A DNA stretch of 64,000 bases from Verrucomicrobiia bacterium (lineage in GTDB: Bacteria > Verrucomicrobiota > Verrucomicrobiia > Verrucomicrobiales > DEV007). The notes beneath the pieces were generated by a model. That model was not told where the DNA came from and ran no database searches. It was given only the letters and a program-made list of their open reading frames with translations. Position numbers and translations under genes: made by a program. Below are positions 37,301-45,852 of the stretch, piece by piece (the first letter of the stretch is position 1; each line of letters begins with the position of its first letter). The stretch is from positions 1 through 64,000 of the forward strand of contig JAUIAH010000011.1 of NCBI GenBank assembly GCA_030425385.1. The letters are read 5' to 3'.

Positions 37301-40300
37301 TGGTTCTCGGTCCCGATCGCGTCTTGCTCTGGCCTGACGACACCTTGCGCCTCACGGGACTTGTCTACGATCTAGAAGATGGTCCTGCAGCGCTTGAATA
37401 CACCTGGTCCCATGAAGCGCGAACACCGACGGCAAGTTTCACGGACCCTCACTATCCGGGCACGGATGTCCGCTTTCCTGGTCCTGGCATTTATATCATT
37501 TCTCTCGAAGCAAGCGATGGCGTCCATCAGGGCAAAGATTCTATCATCGTCACCGTGCAAGATCCCCTCGACGCATCCGCAGGAGGGCTTCTTCGCGAAG
37601 TCTACACAGACATTTCAGGCAGTCATGTCCCCAACCTCACGGAAGCCTCTGTTTTCCCTGACCATCCGACCTTCACTGACACCCTCACCAGTTTCGATAC
37701 TCCAGTCGACTGGGCCGACAACTATGGCACGCGCGTCCGCGGCTATCTACGCGTGCCCGAAACCGATGACTACACCTTCTTCATCGCGAGCGATGATCGC
37801 GCGGAGCTCTGGCTCAATGCCAACGGACCAGAACCAACGAGCAAGGAACGCATTGCGCACACCGAATGGGCAACGGGTCGGTATCGATGGAATCGCACAG
37901 ACTCTCAAGCATCAGCTTCCATCCGCTTGCGTGCAGGCGTTCGCTACTACATTGAGGCTCTTCAAAAGGAAGGCAGCGGCGGGGATTACCTCTCGGTTGG
38001 CTGGCGTCGGACGGACTCTGAGGAAGACATCCGCGTCATTCAAGGCCCCATGCTCGTGCCGTTCGCGTCCGCGGATGCCCATGATGAAGCCATCGCCATG
38101 GAGGCGGGTCCCAACCAGAGCGCGCGTTGGCCCATCGAATACGTCACGCTGCAAGGGCATGCCTACGACCTGACACCTGGCCCACTCACACTCACCACGT
38201 CGTGGACGCTTACGAAAGGTAACGAAGATGTGGAGATCGAGTCGCCCAACGCCCTCGAGACCAAGGTCCGCTTTCCTGGTCCTGGCAAATACACCCTTCA
38301 GCTCACCGCAACCGATGGGGACCACACCCGTCAGGATCGCTTGGTCGTGCGCATTCTCGAACCGCTTGCTCCCGATACTGGTTCGGTTCTCTGTGAGGTC
38401 TTTGAGAATCTGCCAGGCTATTGGGTCACGGACCTCACCAAGGCGGACACCTATCCCCATGCGCCCAGCGCCCGCACCCAGCTCAAGAGCCTTGAGATGC
38501 CGGCCAACACTGCCGATCAGTATGGTGCTCGCATCCGAGGCTACCTACATCCCGATCGCAGCGGTGTGCATCGGTTCAACATCGCGGGTGATGATTGGGC
38601 GGAATTCTATCTCAGCACCGATGCGACCGAAGCGAATAAGGAACTTGTCTGCTTCACACCAGCGGCCGTTTCTTACTACGAATGGCTTCGCTTTCCTGAC
38701 TACCAAGTATCACGCCCCATTGTTCTCAAGAAAGGTGAGAAGTACTATCTCGAAGCTCGACTCAAAGACCACGGCTCCCGCGATCACCTCGCCATCGCTT
38801 GGCACGCCCCGCGCACTGATCACTATGAAATAGTGCCAGGTGCCAATCTCTCGCCCATTCTCCCCGTCGGCGATACCATGGCGCCGTCGATCACCTTGCA
38901 AGGTGCCTCCGAAATCACGCTCACGGTGGATTCTGAATTTGTTGATCCTGGCATCATCGCCAATGATGAAACTGATGGCGATCTCACGGGCCAAGTCCTC
39001 GTAGATCATAACATTGATGTCTCCACACCAGGTGAGTATGCCGTGCGCTACCGCGTGCTGGACGCCGCTGGCAACGAATCGGAAGAGCACGTTCGACGCG
39101 TCACCGTGGTGCTCGCGGATACGCCTCCAGCCGTCTACGCACCTGATCGCAGCGGCACGCATTCCACCGATCCGTGGCCGGAACCGTCCCCGGACGCCAT
39201 CACGTCCATGGACGCCTCTCGCTTTCTCCAACAAGCCACTTTTGGAGCGACAGAAGGGAGCATCGCCGAAGTGCAGCGCCTCGGATACTCCAACTGGATC
39301 GATGCGCAATTGGCGATGCCGGCGAGCTTGCACCTTCCGGAAATGGATCGCTACGCACGTTTTCGCGGGGCACAGGGAGACACGACTTACGGCGTCAATC
39401 TCGAGCAACGTCCGGGCGAACTCCCCTTCGCCGAGATGCGCACGCATGATCGCCACTATGTGTGGTGGACACAGGCCATCAAAGCACCCGACCAGTTACG
39501 GCAGCGGATTGCCTTTGCGCTTTCCGAGATCCTTGTCATCTCAGACCGTGGCTCTGATCTCTCACGCTATCCTCGCGGCACGACTCACTACTACGATCTG
39601 TTGGTGAAACATGCCTTCGGCAATTATCGGCAGTTGCTAGAGGACATCAGTCTCAACCCCATGATGGGCATTTGGTTGACGCACGTTCGCAGTTCCAAGG
39701 AATCCCCGGATGAGAACTATCCACGGGAACTCATGCAGCTCTTCTCTATCGGGCTTGCCCAGCTCAACCAAGATGGCACGCTCAAACTCGGAAGTAACGG
39801 AAAAGCTCAGCCAACCTATGATCAGGATATCATTCTCGATCTTTCTCGCGCCCTCACTGGCTGGACCTTTGCCGGGTCGCAATCGTTCTACTCCACACCG
39901 AGCACCGGCGTGGACTCGATCGCACCGTTGATCGCATTTGAAGAGGAACACGATCGGGGTGCCAAGACGCTTCTCGGAGGCGAAGTGCTCCCAGCCGGGC
40001 AGACAGCGGAGCAAGACCTGCAAAGCGTGATCGACAATGTCTTTGCGCACCCGAATGTAGGTCCATTCATCTGCCGTCGCCTCATTCAGCGGCTGGTCAC
40101 CAGCAATCCGAGTCCAGCCTACCTCTTTCGCGTCGCCGGTGTCTTCAATGACAATGGCCACGGCGAGCGTGGCGATCTCGGCGCCGTGGTGAAGGCCATT
40201 CTGCTAGACCCCGAGGCCCGTGTACGCGATGACTCTGCAGGCGCGGGAAAACTGAAAGAGCCCATCATGCGTCTCGCGAGTCTCTTCCGGGCTTGCTACA

Positions 40301-40779
40301 GTGAACCCTCTAGCAATCCTCCAACGCTGGGGCGTTTCGTCCTCAATGACACCACTTCGCAATACGGACAAGCGCCCTTGAGTGCCGCAACCGTCTTCAA
40401 TTTCTTCGAGCCCGATTTCTCACCGGCCGGGCCGCTCGTCGACGCGGGACTTTACGGACCGGAGTTTCAGATCGTGACGGAAACCACCGCCGTCGACATG
40501 GCCAACCATCTCTATGATGGCATCCGCTACGGCTTCGCCGTGGATCGCAGCCAGGTTGACTACCTCCGACTCAATCTCGCCGCCATCATCGCCCGTGTGT
40601 CTAACAGCAACGCCTTGATTGACTACCTTGAGGTGCTGCTTATCGGCAGACCCTTGGCCTCCGCTTCTCGAGCAGAGCTTTCAAAGATTGTGAGTCAATA
40701 TCAGGATGACCCCGAAGCAGCTGCTGAGTCGATCCTTCAGACCATCGTCGCCATTCCAGAATTCGCAGTTCAGCGCTAA
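34306..40779 (+). CDS. giant secreted protein: six PA14 modules, PKD-like spacers, DUF5011 and DUF1800
   Basis: 2157 residues with a signal peptide ending near 'LAKGQS'. Six PA14 modules begin at about residues 29, 293, 563, 828, 1092 and 1358, each with 'GLLREVW.D..G....DL' and 'W...YG.R..GYL..P..GDYTF....DD.AEL'. The spacing is very regular at about 265-270 residues because a PKD-like domain ('FPGPG.YTF.LT..DG') separates them. A DUF5011-type Ig domain follows at about 1523-1605, then DUF1800 from about 1635 ('RFLQQATFGAT....', 'WWTQAI.APDQLRQRIAFALSEILVIS'). PA14 modules generally bind carbohydrates. DUF1800 is of unknown function and regularly precedes a DUF1501 gene, as here with a gap of 23 bases. 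Confidence 0.9.
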   Translation: MTKTMPWSGLLTTSILTLTVLLCPLAKGQSGVLREVWTNVSGTSISALDAFEAFPHRPVLAEVIPTLQTETDWTNYYGQRLRALITPTVTGSYTFALSGDDNAELLLSATDSRQDARRIARVPGWTSPLEWDKFDEQRSEPQSLLAGQSYYIEVLHKEHSGGDNLAVAWSLNGGDLEIIPNTVLQPVGNPLTFPASGLAVEAGADQEIFQPRLSATLAGQVLDRTGQSGSPTAIWTVTGGSGAVIAAPDQMTTEVTFPGPGTYTFTLTVIKKALLETDTVKVTVRSPLDPSAGKAIQAFWLDVRGEAIEELTSHLDFPAYPHMTREVDALEGPSGFASYYGTRTTGYLLAPHSGDYRFYVSGDDTVQFSLSHNASPENAVVIATVPHPSGAGDFLSSPDHQISAPVTLTEGERYYFELLHKENYSSDHHGVYWAREGDHSVRLITGEFLAPTTSLDSEVPVADPESDYLVSAGRDQILYLPDTATAMNGYASKRRWNAELVSQTWRVVGNASGIAIADPTDPETLVSFPGKGLYTLEWEVVTADQTVSDRVRIDIRDALAENTGMLTREVWFHKSLDSLDALRALPEYPDAPHIVDSLPSLKGPTNWSSRYGTRVTGYLQVPADGDYTFYITGDDEAELRISSNDLSNNLRYVCSVPNYTRSEAWFDHPEQQSDPFTLKAGQRYFVELLHRETWGSDHFQVAWTVNDDRRPVPIEGSYFAPIKPAPAYREEVSHYAYAGADRAYHWPHQETHLSGSIQQIRESEATLSTEWTQISGPTADLQNASDLDAWVGFPGMGRYTFRFTVTSSDGIQHQDDIDIVLLPPLTEDTGTLLRSVWLDVDGYTIDDLEAADPGLYYPDFEDLLPGTQTPNNWAHYYGQRLAGYLHVPIAGDYTFWVAANETAQLWLSPSTNPAEAEQISFVNASVNPLQWTRREGQESAPIRLEAGRYYLEALHKEYHSSDHFALAWSGPATNGRELISRGFLSPLRDAPDHNPNIQVVLGPDRVLLWPDDTLRLTGLVYDLEDGPAALEYTWSHEARTPTASFTDPHYPGTDVRFPGPGIYIISLEASDGVHQGKDSIIVTVQDPLDASAGGLLREVYTDISGSHVPNLTEASVFPDHPTFTDTLTSFDTPVDWADNYGTRVRGYLRVPETDDYTFFIASDDRAELWLNANGPEPTSKERIAHTEWATGRYRWNRTDSQASASIRLRAGVRYYIEALQKEGSGGDYLSVGWRRTDSEEDIRVIQGPMLVPFASADAHDEAIAMEAGPNQSARWPIEYVTLQGHAYDLTPGPLTLTTSWTLTKGNEDVEIESPNALETKVRFPGPGKYTLQLTATDGDHTRQDRLVVRILEPLAPDTGSVLCEVFENLPGYWVTDLTKADTYPHAPSARTQLKSLEMPANTADQYGARIRGYLHPDRSGVHRFNIAGDDWAEFYLSTDATEANKELVCFTPAAVSYYEWLRFPDYQVSRPIVLKKGEKYYLEARLKDHGSRDHLAIAWHAPRTDHYEIVPGANLSPILPVGDTMAPSITLQGASEITLTVDSEFVDPGIIANDETDGDLTGQVLVDHNIDVSTPGEYAVRYRVLDAAGNESEEHVRRVTVVLADTPPAVYAPDRSGTHSTDPWPEPSPDAITSMDASRFLQQATFGATEGSIAEVQRLGYSNWIDAQLAMPASLHLPEMDRYARFRGAQGDTTYGVNLEQRPGELPFAEMRTHDRHYVWWTQAIKAPDQLRQRIAFALSEILVISDRGSDLSRYPRGTTHYYDLLVKHAFGNYRQLLEDISLNPMMGIWLTHVRSSKESPDENYPRELMQLFSIGLAQLNQDGTLKLGSNGKAQPTYDQDIILDLSRALTGWTFAGSQSFYSTPSTGVDSIAPLIAFEEEHDRGAKTLLGGEVLPAGQTAEQDLQSVIDNVFAHPNVGPFICRRLIQRLVTSNPSPAYLFRVAGVFNDNGHGERGDLGAVVKAILLDPEARVRDDSAGAGKLKEPIMRLASLFRACYSEPSSNPPTLGRFVLNDTTSQYGQAPLSAATVFNFFEPDFSPAGPLVDAGLYGPEFQIVTETTAVDMANHLYDGIRYGFAVDRSQVDYLRLNLAAIIARVSNSNALIDYLEVLLIGRPLASASRAELSKIVSQYQDDPEAAAESILQTIVAIPEFAVQR

Positions 40780-40802
40780 GCCACCCCAACGTTTACTCGA
40801 TC

Positions 40803-42209
40803 ATGAGCACCACCCCCCATCTTGTCACCTCGCGACGGCGTTTCTTACGCCAATCAGCCTGCGCCGGGATCGGCGCAGGCTCTGTGAGCATGTTATCGAC
40901 CCTCATGGGCCTCCGTCAGCTGAATGCTGCCGCAGGCGATGACAGTGCCTCACAAGACTACAAAGCGCTGGTTTGTGTCTTTCTTTATGGAGGGAACGAT
41001 TCCGCCAATATGCTCATTCCCACGGCAGACGCCCCCTACGCGGACTACGCCGCAGGGAGAGGCCCTCTCACCCTTCCCCAGGATTCGATTCTTCAACTCA
41101 ATGCCGAGAATGACGACGGCCGCCAGCTAGGACTCCATCCGTCCATGACCGGGTTGGCCAATCTCAGCCGGGGAGGCAATGCTGCCCTCATCGCCAATGT
41201 CGGCACCCTCGTCGCTCCGACCACCCTAGAACAGTATCAGAATCGCACCTCCGAGATTCCGCCCAATCTCTTCTCACATAATGATCAACAAGTGCTCTGG
41301 CAAACGTTGGCTGACACGGAAAGCAACGCCTTTCAGCCCACGGGTTGGGGAGGACGCATGGCGGATCTTCTTCATGCAGCGCATAACGATGATTCGCTCT
41401 CGATGTTGATTTCGTTAGGCGGAACCAACTTCTTCCAGGTGGCCGATACGCTGCAGCCGGTGCGCCTTCCAGGCGGCGGCTTGCCAGCCTACAAACTGGG
41501 GCAAGGTTCCAAGGACGCTGACATCGCCCGCTACGCCGCTTTCCGCAAGATCCTTGATCGCGACTACGCGAACATGATGGAGAATGCTTTCTCCGATGTG
41601 TCCAATCATGCCATCGAGGACATTGACACCGTGAATGGAGCGATCGCGGAAACCAGTTCTTACGATGATACCATTCCAGACAATGGTCTCGGACGGCAAC
41701 TGCGCATCGTGGCCAAGCTGATCGAGGCACGGGAAGCTCTGGGCATGCGTCGACAGGTCTTCTTCTGCGCCACGGGTGGCTACGACACGCACGGCGAGCA
41801 GTTGGCACAGCACGCCGGTTTGTTAGGCGATCTCGACAGTGCAGTCACGGGATTTCAAGCAGCTCTCCAGTCTCTGGGCGCGGAGGACCAGGTGACGACC
41901 TTCACCGCCTCGGACTTTGGCCGCACCTTCGATTCAAATGGCCGCGGCTCCGACCACGGTTGGGGTGGTCACCACTTTGTCCTGGGCGGTGCCGTTCGCG
42001 GCAATCGCATCTATGGAACCTACCCAGACCTCAAGCTGACCGCTGGCAACCCGCTCGACACAGGACGCGGACGCTGGATTCCCACAACCTCCGTAGATCA
42101 ATACAGCGCCACGCTGGCAAAGTGGTTCGGCGTCAGCGATGTGAACATGCGCTCTATCTTTCCTAACATTGGCAATTTCGACACCGCTGACCTTGGCTTC
42201 ATGGCATGA
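40803..42209 (+). CDS. DUF1501 protein with Tat signal (DUF1800 partner)
   Basis: 468 residues. Twin-arginine motif 'SRRRFLRQSA' at about 10-19 and a hydrophobic stretch ending near 'LNAAAG'. The core starts 'ALVCVFLYGGNDSANMLIP' and includes 'FFCATGGYDTHGEQ', 'FTASDFGRTFDSNGRGSDHGWGGHHFVLGG' in pieces, and 'YGTYPDLKL'. It differs from the DUF1501 at 25925 in lacking the HGGPS form of the first motif. The stop overlaps the next start by 4 bases (ATGA), so it is translationally coupled to the pseudopilin-like gene. Probably co-exported or co-anchored with the DUF1800 protein; function unknown. Confidence 0.9.
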   Translation: MSTTPHLVTSRRRFLRQSACAGIGAGSVSMLSTLMGLRQLNAAAGDDSASQDYKALVCVFLYGGNDSANMLIPTADAPYADYAAGRGPLTLPQDSILQLNAENDDGRQLGLHPSMTGLANLSRGGNAALIANVGTLVAPTTLEQYQNRTSEIPPNLFSHNDQQVLWQTLADTESNAFQPTGWGGRMADLLHAAHNDDSLSMLISLGGTNFFQVADTLQPVRLPGGGLPAYKLGQGSKDADIARYAAFRKILDRDYANMMENAFSDVSNHAIEDIDTVNGAIAETSSYDDTIPDNGLGRQLRIVAKLIEAREALGMRRQVFFCATGGYDTHGEQLAQHAGLLGDLDSAVTGFQAALQSLGAEDQVTTFTASDFGRTFDSNGRGSDHGWGGHHFVLGGAVRGNRIYGTYPDLKLTAGNPLDTGRGRWIPTTSVDQYSATLAKWFGVSDVNMRSIFPNIGNFDTADLGFMA

Positions 42210-42793
42210 GTTGGAAGCTCATTCCCCCAACGCTTCTGCTCGTCCTCGGCATCGTCCTGCTCTGGCATGCTCAGGAAACGCTTGCTCCTCAAACCGTCGT
42301 GGCGCCTCGATCAACGGCGCCAACCGCAGCGGATTCTTCTCCCGCCTCTGATGCGACCGATGACCAATCAGTGCCGCGACCGGAAGGCACGCTTTCTGCG
42401 GAGGGTCCACCCCTGCCCCCCAGCATCCTTGATGATCTCAATAGTGCGAAGACCACGCCGGCAAACGACATGCGTTTGTTAGCCACACTATTTCATGATT
42501 ATGCAAGTGTGCTCAAGGGAATGCCTTTCGGCATGCATGAAGAAATTGTCTCGGCCCTACAGGGCGACAATCCGCGCGCGATCGCCTTCATTCCCCCGGG
42601 GCATCCCGCTGTGAACGCAGACGGAAAGATCATTGATCGATGGGGCGCGCCGTATTTCTTTCACGTCATTTCCAGCCGCGCTGTCGAAATCATTTCGGCA
42701 GGACCGGACGGTCAGCTCTTCACTCAGGATGACATCCGGGACGTGCCGCCACACGCCTCAGTAGAGCCTCTCGCCCTGGCACCCTCGGAGTGA
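42206..42793 (+). CDS. pseudopilin-like protein (type II secretion G-like C-terminus)
   Basis: 195 residues. The N-terminus 'MSWKLIPPTLLLVLGIVLLWHAQ' is a membrane anchor, but the cleavable GFTLIE pilin signal is absent. A Pro/Ala/Ser-rich linker follows. The C-terminal half resembles the globular domain of GspG-type pseudopilins: 'DGKIIDRWGAPYFFHV' near 135 and 'EIISAGPDGQLFTQDDI' near 160. The 4-base overlap with the DUF1501 gene makes this the third gene of a DUF1800-DUF1501 operon. Likely membrane-anchored outside the cytoplasm; role unknown. Confidence 0.8.
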   Translation: MSWKLIPPTLLLVLGIVLLWHAQETLAPQTVVAPRSTAPTAADSSPASDATDDQSVPRPEGTLSAEGPPLPPSILDDLNSAKTTPANDMRLLATLFHDYASVLKGMPFGMHEEIVSALQGDNPRAIAFIPPGHPAVNADGKIIDRWGAPYFFHVISSRAVEIISAGPDGQLFTQDDIRDVPPHASVEPLALAPSE

Positions 42794-42922
42794 TCCACGA
42801 GTTTCTCTAGCACTGCGTCATCAATCCCTACTGGATTCCGAGGACGGACTTCCTTTATCCTAGGAATCACGCGCGCGGGCGAGTCCCTTGATCTCGCGAG
42901 ATGTTGAACGCTACGCTTCGTT

Positions 42923-44428
42923 ATGTGGAACCTCATTCGTTCATTCTCGTCCATCGCCGCGCTGGGATCACTTGCCTGCCTCAGCCTTGCAAAGGCACAA
43001 ACACCAGGTCAGCATCCTCCTTTGCCGCCCAATCTTCGTCCAAGCATTCCTGCATTTCCCGGAGCCTGGGGTGGCGGCATGTTCACCACTGGTGGTCGCG
43101 GTGGCCAAGTGCTGACCGTCACGAGTTTGGCTGACAGCGGTCCTGGCACCTTGCGCGAAGCCATCGAGACGAGCGGCCCGCGCATCATCGTCTTCCGAGT
43201 GGCAGGGACCATTCGATTGGAGAGCGATTTGGACATCACGCACCCTAGCATCACCATCGCGGGACAGTCCGCACCCGGCGATGGCATTTGCATTTCTCAT
43301 GGTTCGGTCAATATCAACACGCACAATGTGATCCTGCGACACTTGCGGGTTCGCCGCGGCAATCCCGAAGGGGGCCAAGGTTCCGACAACATTGGTGGCT
43401 ATCCAGAGGGACAGGTGATCGTGGATCACTGTTCGGTCAGTTGGGGCCGGGATGAGAACATTTCCCTCTATCGCTACACGGAGGTCCAGCCTGACGGTGA
43501 GCGCATGAAATTGCCAACCAAGAACGTGACGATCCAATGGGTCATTTCCAGCGAAGCGTTAGGGCCAGGGCATGAATTCGGCGGCACCTGGGGCGGCACC
43601 GATTCGACCTTTCACCACAATCTCTTTGCCTGTAATACTGGGCGCAATCCCTCCATCGGCATGTCCGGGGAGTTTGACTATCGCAATAATGTGATCTTCA
43701 ATTGGGCCCATCGCACGATGGATGGAGGGGACGAAACTTCCCTCGTGAACGTCATCAACAACTACTACAAGGCAGGGCCTGCCGTGAAGTCTAACATGCG
43801 CACCATCATGGCACGCATGGAAGAACGCGATCAGAATTCCCCCACAGGGCCGTTCAAACCCGGCGGGTGGTATCCCGAGACGCCCAAACGCCCCGGCAAG
43901 TGGTATGTCGCGGGCAACTACTTCTTCGATGAGCCCGAGGTCACGGCGGACAACTGGAAAGGCATCCGGGGCACCATGGCTCTCGCCCGCGTGAATACTC
44001 CCTTCGAGGCCTGGCCCGTGCTCCAGGAGACCGCTACAGAAGCCTATGCGTCCGTGATGGCACATGCAGGAGCCACCCTTCCCAAACGTGATTCCGTGGA
44101 TCAACGCATCATCGAGACTGTGCGGTCTGGCAAGACCATCAACGAACGCGGGATCATCAATCACCCCGATGAAGTCGGCGGCTTCCCCGAGCTAACATTC
44201 TCTCCAGGCGACCTTCCAGAAGATGCGGATAATGACGGGATGGCAGACTCATGGGAAGCTTCTCATGGCCTTGATGCCGAAGATTCTGCCGACGCCTCTG
44301 TAGACCCGGATAAGGACGGCTACACGAACATTGAGGAGTTTCTCAATGGCACTGATCCCACCAAGTTCATCGATTACCGCGACCTCAGCAACAACGTCGA
44401 TACGATCAGTCTCCCATCCGCGCCTTGA
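42923..44428 (+). CDS. secreted pectate-lyase-like polysaccharide lyase
   Basis: 501 residues with a signal peptide ending near 'SLAKAQ'. The body is a right-handed beta-helix of the pectate lyase superfamily: 'FPGAWGGGMFTTGGRGG' near 35, 'VTSLADSGPGTLREAI' near 63, 'ITIAGQSAPGDGICI', 'ILRHLRVRRG', then 'VIVDHCSVSWGRDEN' near 172 and 'YRNNVIFNW'. These match family PL1-type enzymes that cleave pectate by beta-elimination. A calcium-type 'DADNDGMADSWE' and 'DPDKDGYTNIEEFLNGTDP' region near 430-475 ends the protein. The substrate is inferred, not proven. The 3' end overlaps the convergent HEAT-like gene by 23 bases. Confidence 0.88.
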   Translation: MWNLIRSFSSIAALGSLACLSLAKAQTPGQHPPLPPNLRPSIPAFPGAWGGGMFTTGGRGGQVLTVTSLADSGPGTLREAIETSGPRIIVFRVAGTIRLESDLDITHPSITIAGQSAPGDGICISHGSVNINTHNVILRHLRVRRGNPEGGQGSDNIGGYPEGQVIVDHCSVSWGRDENISLYRYTEVQPDGERMKLPTKNVTIQWVISSEALGPGHEFGGTWGGTDSTFHHNLFACNTGRNPSIGMSGEFDYRNNVIFNWAHRTMDGGDETSLVNVINNYYKAGPAVKSNMRTIMARMEERDQNSPTGPFKPGGWYPETPKRPGKWYVAGNYFFDEPEVTADNWKGIRGTMALARVNTPFEAWPVLQETATEAYASVMAHAGATLPKRDSVDQRIIETVRSGKTINERGIINHPDEVGGFPELTFSPGDLPEDADNDGMADSWEASHGLDAEDSADASVDPDKDGYTNIEEFLNGTDPTKFIDYRDLSNNVDTISLPSAP

Positions 44429-44966
44429 TCTTGGCGAGGGCTTTGAGAACGTGTCTCGCCCGTGAGTGGAACGCCGGTTTCGTCGCATAGGGCATGTGGC
44501 GCTCGATCGTGAGGAAGACTTCATCAGCCAAGAGCGGCTCCTGCTCACAGAGGTGTTGCAGAACGGTCATGGCATAAACGCGCGTCGCCACGGCCTCACG
44601 ATCATCGTCCAAGTAAGTGAACGCGCGTTCAGCGGCCAACCCAGCCTCACTCTCAGGTATAGAGACAAGCGTTAGCGCCTTCATCGTATTGCGCTTGATC
44701 GCATCGTGACGATCCGGCTGCTGCAAATTCTCTAACAGAACACGTAGAAACGGAAGTGCTATTCGAGGGTGCGCTTCCACACAATGACACAACGCCCAGG
44801 CGCCGCGCTGCGCTGGTATTGGTTCAGCCCCACACACGATCCTTACCAAGGCTTCAAAGCGTTGGCGGCGGGTACCCACCCACTCCGTGATCTTGAGTGC
44901 CTGTGCTTTTGTGTGTTCTTCTAAGAGCGCTTCACGCAATCGCATGCGCTCACCAGGGCTGTGCAT
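44406..44966 (-). CDS. HEAT-repeat-like protein of unknown function
   Basis: 186 residues from the ATG at 44966; a start at 44945 with a GGTGAG upstream is equally possible. No signal peptide or membrane segment. The protein is a run of paired amphipathic helices, such as 'RGAWALCHCVEAHPRIALPFLRVLLENL', here in two parts, and 'RVYAMTVLQHLCEQEPLLADEVFLTIE'. This is the pattern of HEAT/Armadillo-type repeats and suggests a protein-protein scaffold in the cytoplasm. The 5' end overlaps the 3' end of the lysozyme-like gene, consistent with an operon. The 3' end overlaps the pectate lyase gene. Confidence 0.7.
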   Translation of the reverse strand: MHSPGERMRLREALLEEHTKAQALKITEWVGTRRQRFEALVRIVCGAEPIPAQRGAWALCHCVEAHPRIALPFLRVLLENLQQPDRHDAIKRNTMKALTLVSIPESEAGLAAERAFTYLDDDREAVATRVYAMTVLQHLCEQEPLLADEVFLTIERHMPYATKPAFHSRARHVLKALAKIKARMGD

Positions 44967-45780
44967 AGGTATCACAACGGCGAAACCAACCGGTGCGCCA
45001 CTGCGATTCTTTCTTGGGCGCATTGGCGATGCGTCGGCCGAGGGTGCGTTTGGCCGAGGCCGCAAATTCCCTTGGCGCAGCGGCTCCGCGCGGGTGGCCC
45101 TGCATGCCTTGTAGCACTTGAAGCAAGCCCCAGCCCTGACCCTTATAGCGTTCTTTGGGATTCACCCCTTCCCCTTTGAAATTCACATAATCGATCAACG
45201 CGTAGACGCCGTTTGAGGTCTCTGTCATGGCCTCAAAGTTGGCTTTCACCCGAGCCCGATCGCTCGCGGGGGCAGCGCTTAGCATCTTGGGTAGGGCTGC
45301 CTGCATGCGATTAATGATGAATTCCGTCTGCATACCCACGGTCTGGCTGAGCATTTGCCGAAGCGCTTTCATCCGAGCACTTTGCTGATCCTGCATGAAG
45401 GCAGCGCGGTTGGGCCATGGACAGGGTGATTGGGGGGTAAGACCATTGGGCAAGCGCACGCCGCGCGCTTGCAGGAATCCCATGAGCGGACGGAAACTCT
45501 CCTCATAGGTTTGTGGAACACCCGCTGGATACCAGATAAAATGGCCAATCCCGAGCGAGGCAAAGCGCTCAGCCTTGTTCCACGACGTGAGTCCGGCGAT
45601 GGTGCCATTGGCTTCGTTCTTCCAAATCTTGTTCCCCACGCGCCGGGCATCGGCAGCCGAGAGGCGCAGGGGCGCTGCGGAAACCGTCCCGCCAGGCGCA
45701 GGAACACCAGGGGCAGGCCGCGAAGGGGCCGCGCATTGAAGAGTGACGAGGCTGATCAACGTGAGGGCGATGAGACGCAT
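44950..45780 (-). CDS. conserved exported protein with lysozyme-like features, function unknown
   Basis: 276 residues with a signal sequence; a cysteine follows the hydrophobic run ('TLQCAAPS'), so it may be a lipoprotein although the lipobox is imperfect. Conserved-looking stretches are 'IWKNEANGTIAGLTSWN' near 55, 'FASLGIGHFIWYPAG' near 75, 'PCPWPNR' and 'ALIDYVNFKGEG..PKERY.GQGWGLLQVL' near 190-225. The Glu near the start of the mature domain and the overall helical pattern recall lysozyme-like muramidases, but I cannot confirm a catalytic site. I know of similar uncharacterised bacterial proteins. It probably acts in the periplasm. Confidence 0.75.
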   Translation of the reverse strand: MRLIALTLISLVTLQCAAPSRPAPGVPAPGGTVSAAPLRLSAADARRVGNKIWKNEANGTIAGLTSWNKAERFASLGIGHFIWYPAGVPQTYEESFRPLMGFLQARGVRLPNGLTPQSPCPWPNRAAFMQDQQSARMKALRQMLSQTVGMQTEFIINRMQAALPKMLSAAPASDRARVKANFEAMTETSNGVYALIDYVNFKGEGVNPKERYKGQGWGLLQVLQGMQGHPRGAAAPREFAASAKRTLGRRIANAPKKESQWRTGWFRRCDTYAQPW

Positions 45781-45800
45781 GATGTCGGCAGGATACAGAA

Positions 45801-45828
45801 AAGCCCGAGCCTGGCGAGGCTCGGGCTT
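45801..45828 (-). terminator. intrinsic terminator downstream of the DUF5069 gene
   Basis: A perfect 12-base inverted repeat (AAGCCCGAGCCT / AGGCTCGGGCTT) encloses a 4-base GGCG loop. Read on the minus strand, the hairpin is followed by a short T run (positions 45800-45797). It lies 25 bases beyond the DUF5069 stop and just upstream of the lysozyme-like gene, separating the two. Confidence 0.85.
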
Positions 45829-45852
45829 CAGAAAGTCCTAATGGGAGGACCC

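Noticed and set aside
36000-38900. Long periodic repeats as a possible CRISPR or satellite array
   Set aside because: The periodicity of about 800 bases reflects diverged PA14/PKD coding modules, not identical repeats with spacers.
38710-39456. Minus-strand open frame of 248 codons
   Set aside because: Antisense to the DUF1800 gene, whose domain content is clear in the other strand.
41188-41808. Minus-strand open frame of 206 codons
   Set aside because: Antisense to the DUF1501 gene, with Arg/Cys/His-rich sequence and no recognisable fold.
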